From JAJVIP01 sp964405835 (GTDB lineage: Bacteria; Elusimicrobiota; Elusimicrobia; F11), in contig CAYOPN010000078.1 in NCBI GenBank assembly GCA_964405835.1, positions 1 through 6,908 on the forward strand: a DNA stretch of 6,908 nucleotides. The letters are read 5' to 3'. The position numbers and the translations under genes are program-made. Below, piece after piece: positions 4,554 to 6,908 of this stretch (position 1 is the stretch's first letter; every line of letters starts with the position of its first letter). The notes beneath the pieces are model-generated. The model saw only the letters and a list, made by a program, of their open reading frames with translations, ran no database searches and had not been told where the DNA came from.

Positions 4554-5731
4554 AGCCGAACCCGCCTCTTTTTCCGGGCGCCACCATCGGCGTTCTCGGC
4601 AGCGGCCAATTGGGCCGCATGTTCGCGATCGCGGCGCGCCGCATGGGTTACCGCGTGCACACCTTTTCTCCCGAAACCGACACGCCGACCGGCCAAGTCT
4701 CCGATAAAGAATGGACCGCTTCTTATGACGACACGGAAAAGCTTCAGGAGTTTGCGAAAAGCGTCGATGTCGTTACCTTCGAGTTTGAAAATATTCCGGT
4801 TGAGTCGGTGAATCTCGTGGCCAAACACGTGCCGGTCCATCCCCGCGCGAATGTGCTGCACGTGGCGCAGAACCGGCTCCGCGAAAAAACGTTTCTCTCT
4901 GAATACGGGTTTCCAGTGGCGCCGTTCCAGCGCGTGCGCTCCAAGCCCGAGCTCACCATGGCCGTCAAAAAGATCGGCACGCCGGCTGTGTTGAAAACCG
5001 CCGGGTTCGGTTATGACGGCAAAGGCCAAGTCGTCATCCCCGCGAAAGCGGGGATCCAGGACCTTGGACCAATATGGGAAGCTATGGATTCCCGAATAAG
5101 ACATTCGGGAATGACGGACCGGCCCGAGGCCGTGTTGGAAGGGTTTGTCCGGTTTGAGAAGGAAGTGTCGGTGATCGCGGCGCGCGGAATGGACGGAGAG
5201 TTTGCAACGTTCGGTGTCATGGAGAACGAACACAAAAACCATATTTTGGACGTGACCATCGCTCCAGCACGGATATCGCCGAAGGTGGCGAAAAAGGCCG
5301 TGGAACTTGCGCGCGGGATTTTTGAGTCGCTCAAAGTGGTGGGCGTGATGTGCGTGGAGATGTTCTTAAAGGAAAACGACGAGTTAATTGTTAACGAACT
5401 CGCGCCGCGTCCGCATAATTCCGGCCATTTGACCATCGACGCGTTCGTGACCAGCCAGTTCGAACAACAGGTCCGCGCCGTGTGCGGGTTGCCGCTGGGG
5501 TCGACCGAACAGCTAAAACCGGCCGCGATGGTAAATTTGTTGGGCGACGTTTGGGCCAAAGGGCAGCCGCGGTGGGAAAAGGCGCTGAGTTTGCCGGACG
5601 TCAAGCTGCATCTTTACGGGAAATCTCAGCCGCGTCCGGGCCGAAAAATGGGCCACCTGACGGCGTTGGGAAACACCGTCGAAGCAGCCCGGAAATCCGC
5701 GCTCTCCGCCCGCGCAGCCTTATTGCGGTAA
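4550..5731 (+). CDS. purK: PurK, N5-carboxyaminoimidazole ribonucleotide synthase, 393 aa, carrying an in-frame palindromic repeat
   Basis: PurK is an ATP-grasp enzyme that joins bicarbonate to AIR with ATP, feeding PurE. Domains in order: an N-terminal nucleotide-binding-like fold (IGVLGSGQLGRM, 13-24; TFEFENIP, 76-83), the ATP-grasp B domain (AVLKTAGFGYDGKGQ, 146-160; VLEGFVRFEKEVSVI, 195-209), and the catalytic part NELAPRPHNSGH (282-293) with GRKMGHLTALG near the end (364-374). Key motifs look intact. It is longer than usual (E. coli PurK is 355 aa). Much of the excess comes from residues 162-189, encoded by an 84-base repeat (5033-5116) that reads through as VIPAKAGIQ, DLGPIWEAM and DSRIRHSGMT. 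The segment lies in a surface helix/loop of the B domain, so the enzyme may still work. ATG 4550 overlaps the purE stop. The last codons and the TAA fall inside the left arm of the inverted repeat at 5724-5807. Confidence 0.95.
   Translation: MKPNPPLFPGATIGVLGSGQLGRMFAIAARRMGYRVHTFSPETDTPTGQVSDKEWTASYDDTEKLQEFAKSVDVVTFEFENIPVESVNLVAKHVPVHPRANVLHVAQNRLREKTFLSEYGFPVAPFQRVRSKPELTMAVKKIGTPAVLKTAGFGYDGKGQVVIPAKAGIQDLGPIWEAMDSRIRHSGMTDRPEAVLEGFVRFEKEVSVIAARGMDGEFATFGVMENEHKNHILDVTIAPARISPKVAKKAVELARGIFESLKVVGVMCVEMFLKENDELIVNELAPRPHNSGHLTIDAFVTSQFEQQVRAVCGLPLGSTEQLKPAAMVNLLGDVWAKGQPRWEKALSLPDVKLHLYGKSQPRPGRKMGHLTALGNTVEAARKSALSARAALLR
5033..5116 (+). repeat. 84-bp palindromic repeat (REP/RPE-like) in frame inside purK
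   Basis: The ends are inverted (GTCAT at 5033-5037, ATGAC at 5111-5115). Inside are two perfect hairpins: ATCCCCGC / GAAA / GCGGGGAT (5036-5055) and ATTCCCGAAT / AAGAC / ATTCGGGAAT (5088-5112). The sequence type (GTCATCCCCGCGAAAGCGGG, translating as VIPAKAGIQ and, on the other strand, WIPAFAGM or LDPRFRGDD) is one I recognise as a dispersed repeat in many unrelated bacterial genomes. The length is a multiple of three and the purK frame has no stop. Middle codons 171-179 may be native purK. Confidence 0.85.
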
Positions 5732-5807
5732 AAACTATTTGATTCCGTTCCAAAGCCCGACACAGACAGTCGTGCTTAAGTCACTCCATCAAATAGTTTT
5801 TACCGCA
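5724..5807. terminator. Long perfect inverted repeat with nested hairpin between convergent purK and htpX (probable bidirectional terminator)
   Basis: A 20-base arm (5724-5743, starting TGCGGTAAAAAC) is repeated as its exact reverse complement at 5788-5807, with a 44-base loop. Inside the loop, AAGCCCGAC (5753-5761) pairs with GTCGTGCTT (5769-5777) at eight of nine positions. The purK stop (5729-5731) lies in the left arm, and the htpX stop (5808-5810) begins one base after the right arm. The position between convergent genes favours transcript ending or 3'-end protection in both directions. Unlike a standard rho-independent terminator, the T-run is inside the stem. A MITE-like palindrome is the alternative. 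Confidence 0.7.
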
Positions 5808-6680
5808 TCAGTCCGCAACAAGTACAGGTCCGCGGTACGCCATTTCCTCGAGTCTTTTAACGCGCTCCGCGGTGGCGGGGTGCGTGCTGAACAAATTCGC
5901 CATGCCGTGACCTGAGAACGGGTTGATGATGAACAGGTGCGCGGTGGCCGGCGAGCCTGCGGTCATCGGGATCTGCTTCTTCCATCCTTCGATCTTCTTA
6001 AGCGCGCTCGCGAGCGCCAACGGGTTGCCCGTGTAATGCGCGCCCGATTCGTCCGCCAAAAATTCCCGTGAACGCGAGATCGCCATCTGGATCAGCATGG
6101 CCGCGATCGGCGCAATCACAATACCGATCAATCCCACCAAGGGGTTTCCACCGCGGTCATCGTCACGCCCGCGTCCACCGCTGAACATCATGCCCCACAT
6201 CGCCATGTTGGCCAAATGGCTGAGCGCGCCCGCGATCGTGGCGGCGAGTGTTGAAATAAGCGTGTCGCGGTTGGCCACGTGGCCGAGCTCATGGGCCAAA
6301 ACGCCTTCCAATTCGTCGCGGTTCAACATCTCCAAAAGCCCCACGGTGGCGGCCACGGCCGCGTTCTCGGGGTTCCGGCCCGTCGCAAAAGCGTTCGGCG
6401 CTTCCTGCGGGATCAGGTAGACCTTGGGCATCGGCATGTTGATCTTCGCGGCCAGGTTGCGGACAACCGAATAGAGTTCCGGGGCATTGTTTTCGTCGGC
6501 CGGCTGCGCGTTGTACATGCGGAGCACGATCTTGTCGGAAAACCAGTAGGAGCCAAAGTTGAGGATGGTCGCGAACACCAGAGCAAAGACCAGCCCCTGT
6601 TGTCCTCCGAGCGCCTGGCCGATCCATAACAACAACGCGGTCATTGCCGCAAGCAACATCAATGTTTTGAGACGGTTCAT
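5808..6680 (-). CDS. htpX: HtpX, membrane-bound M48-family zinc metalloprotease, 290 aa
   Basis: HtpX is an inner-membrane protease that cuts damaged or misfolded membrane proteins, working with FtsH in quality control. The zinc site is visible: HELGH (130-134, two His and catalytic Glu-131), with the third ligand Glu-206 in SREFLADESGA. Membrane helices are predicted at about 6-21 and 27-47 near the N-terminus, and two hydrophobic stretches (143-167 and 181-200) separate the HELGH from the Glu ligand, the standard HtpX topology. A Gly/Asp/Arg-rich loop (GGRGRDDDRGGN, 168-179) lies between them. Length matches the family (about 280-300). ATG 6680 has AGGAGG (6688-6693) seven bases upstream, a strong ribosome binding site. 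The terC-like gene ends 54 bases upstream on the same strand, so the two may share an operon. The stop abuts the inverted repeat shared with purK. Confidence 0.97.
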   Translation of the reverse strand: MNRLKTLMLLAAMTALLLWIGQALGGQQGLVFALVFATILNFGSYWFSDKIVLRMYNAQPADENNAPELYSVVRNLAAKINMPMPKVYLIPQEAPNAFATGRNPENAAVAATVGLLEMLNRDELEGVLAHELGHVANRDTLISTLAATIAGALSHLANMAMWGMMFSGGRGRDDDRGGNPLVGLIGIVIAPIAAMLIQMAISRSREFLADESGAHYTGNPLALASALKKIEGWKKQIPMTAGSPATAHLFIINPFSGHGMANLFSTHPATAERVKRLEEMAYRGPVLVAD

Positions 6681-6734
6681 AGAGTGTCCTCCTGTGCGAG
6701 AAATAACACGGAACGGTTAGGGAGGTTCCTTATT

Positions 6735-6908
6735 TTACTTGGGTTGTGCCGGTAGCGGTTCCTTCTTTGGAAACAGGAACGACGCGCCGATCGATATCGC
6801 CAATATACTGGCCACTACGCCCAATGAAAACGCGATGGGGATGGGGTGATGATGCGAGATGATCATCTTCACGCCAACGAAGCAAAGCACGATGGCCAGG
6901 CCATATTT
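6735..6908 (-). CDS. C-terminal end of a TerC/Alx-family integral membrane protein (5' end outside window)
   Basis: The minus-strand frame is open from the right edge (6908) to TAA at 6735-6737, 57 residues. It begins KYGLAIVLCFVGVKMIISHH, continues with HPIPIAFSLGVVASILAISI and ends in FLFPKKEPLPAQPK. The pattern 'KYGL..VL.F.G.KM......PIP...SLGV' followed by a last hydrophobic helix and a short basic/proline tail is the usual C-terminus of TerC family proteins. These multi-pass proteins include E. coli Alx (manganese export) and Bacillus paralogues tied to metal supply for exported enzymes. The acidic residues of the metal site would lie in the missing part, so a metal cannot be assigned. 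The gene precedes htpX by 54 bases on the same strand. A 5-bp inverted repeat (GGAAC 6710-6714, GTTCC 6725-6729) sits in that gap and is too short to call. Confidence 0.8.
   Translation of the reverse strand, partial: KYGLAIVLCFVGVKMIISHHHPIPIAFSLGVVASILAISIGASFLFPKKEPLPAQPK

Noticed and set aside
5033..5116. CRISPR repeat or tRNA-like structure
   Set aside because: A single unit with two hairpins, no repeat-spacer series, and no anticodon or acceptor stem arrangement.
4442..5242. Minus-strand ORF (266 aa) opposite purE/purK, containing LDPRFRGDD
   Set aside because: It is a shadow of purK; the LDPRFRGDD string is only the other-strand translation of the palindromic repeat.
5011..5604. Minus-strand ORF (197 aa) ending with WIPAFAGM-type sequence
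   Set aside because: Antisense shadow of purK and its repeat, with no recognisable protein family.
5724..5807. Integron attC site
   Set aside because: The imperfect palindrome with GTTRRRY / RYYYAAC ends required for attC is absent; the arms are perfect and no integrase or cassette is nearby.

Overview
The window looks like a chromosomal segment of a diderm (Gram-negative-type) bacterium. The clues are the C-terminal end of an outer-membrane beta-barrel protein of the PorV/UPF0164 type, two proteins with signal peptides, HtpX, and a diadenylate cyclase. A phylum such as Elusimicrobiota or a deltaproteobacterial-type lineage would fit, but nothing here fixes the taxonomy, so this is a low-confidence guess.

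The left part (1-2760) is accessory in character. It runs from the barrel protein tail into a tightly packed small ORF (119-346) and a secreted protein (343-834), closed by a hairpin at 837-871. A stand-alone AAA ATPase of the DUF4143 class (942-2099) follows, then a short orphan C-terminal coding remnant (2113-2190) that ends in a strong bidirectional terminator (2189-2227). A convergent small secreted protein with a proline-rich tail (2255-2668, minus) completes this part. The two hairpins share an identical 15-base 5' arm and bracket the ATPase in direct orientation.

The right part (2834-6908) is more GC-rich and carries housekeeping genes. A diadenylate cyclase on the minus strand (2834-4000) is fused to a YbbR/CdaR-type domain through an extra membrane helix, so the cyclic-di-AMP synthase and its usual partner protein are one chain. 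Divergent from it is the purE-purK pair (4065-5731), which makes CAIR for purine synthesis. purK contains an 84-base palindromic repeat read in frame. purK converges on an htpX protease gene (5808-6680, minus), and the junction is filled by a 20-bp perfect inverted repeat with a nested hairpin (5724-5807). A TerC-family membrane protein (6735-6908, minus, truncated by the window edge) lies just upstream of htpX.

No CRISPR array, tRNA, rRNA or transposase was seen. The most notable items are the in-frame palindrome in purK, the cyclase-YbbR fusion with an altered RHR motif, and the direct-repeat terminators with a gene remnant around the ATPase.
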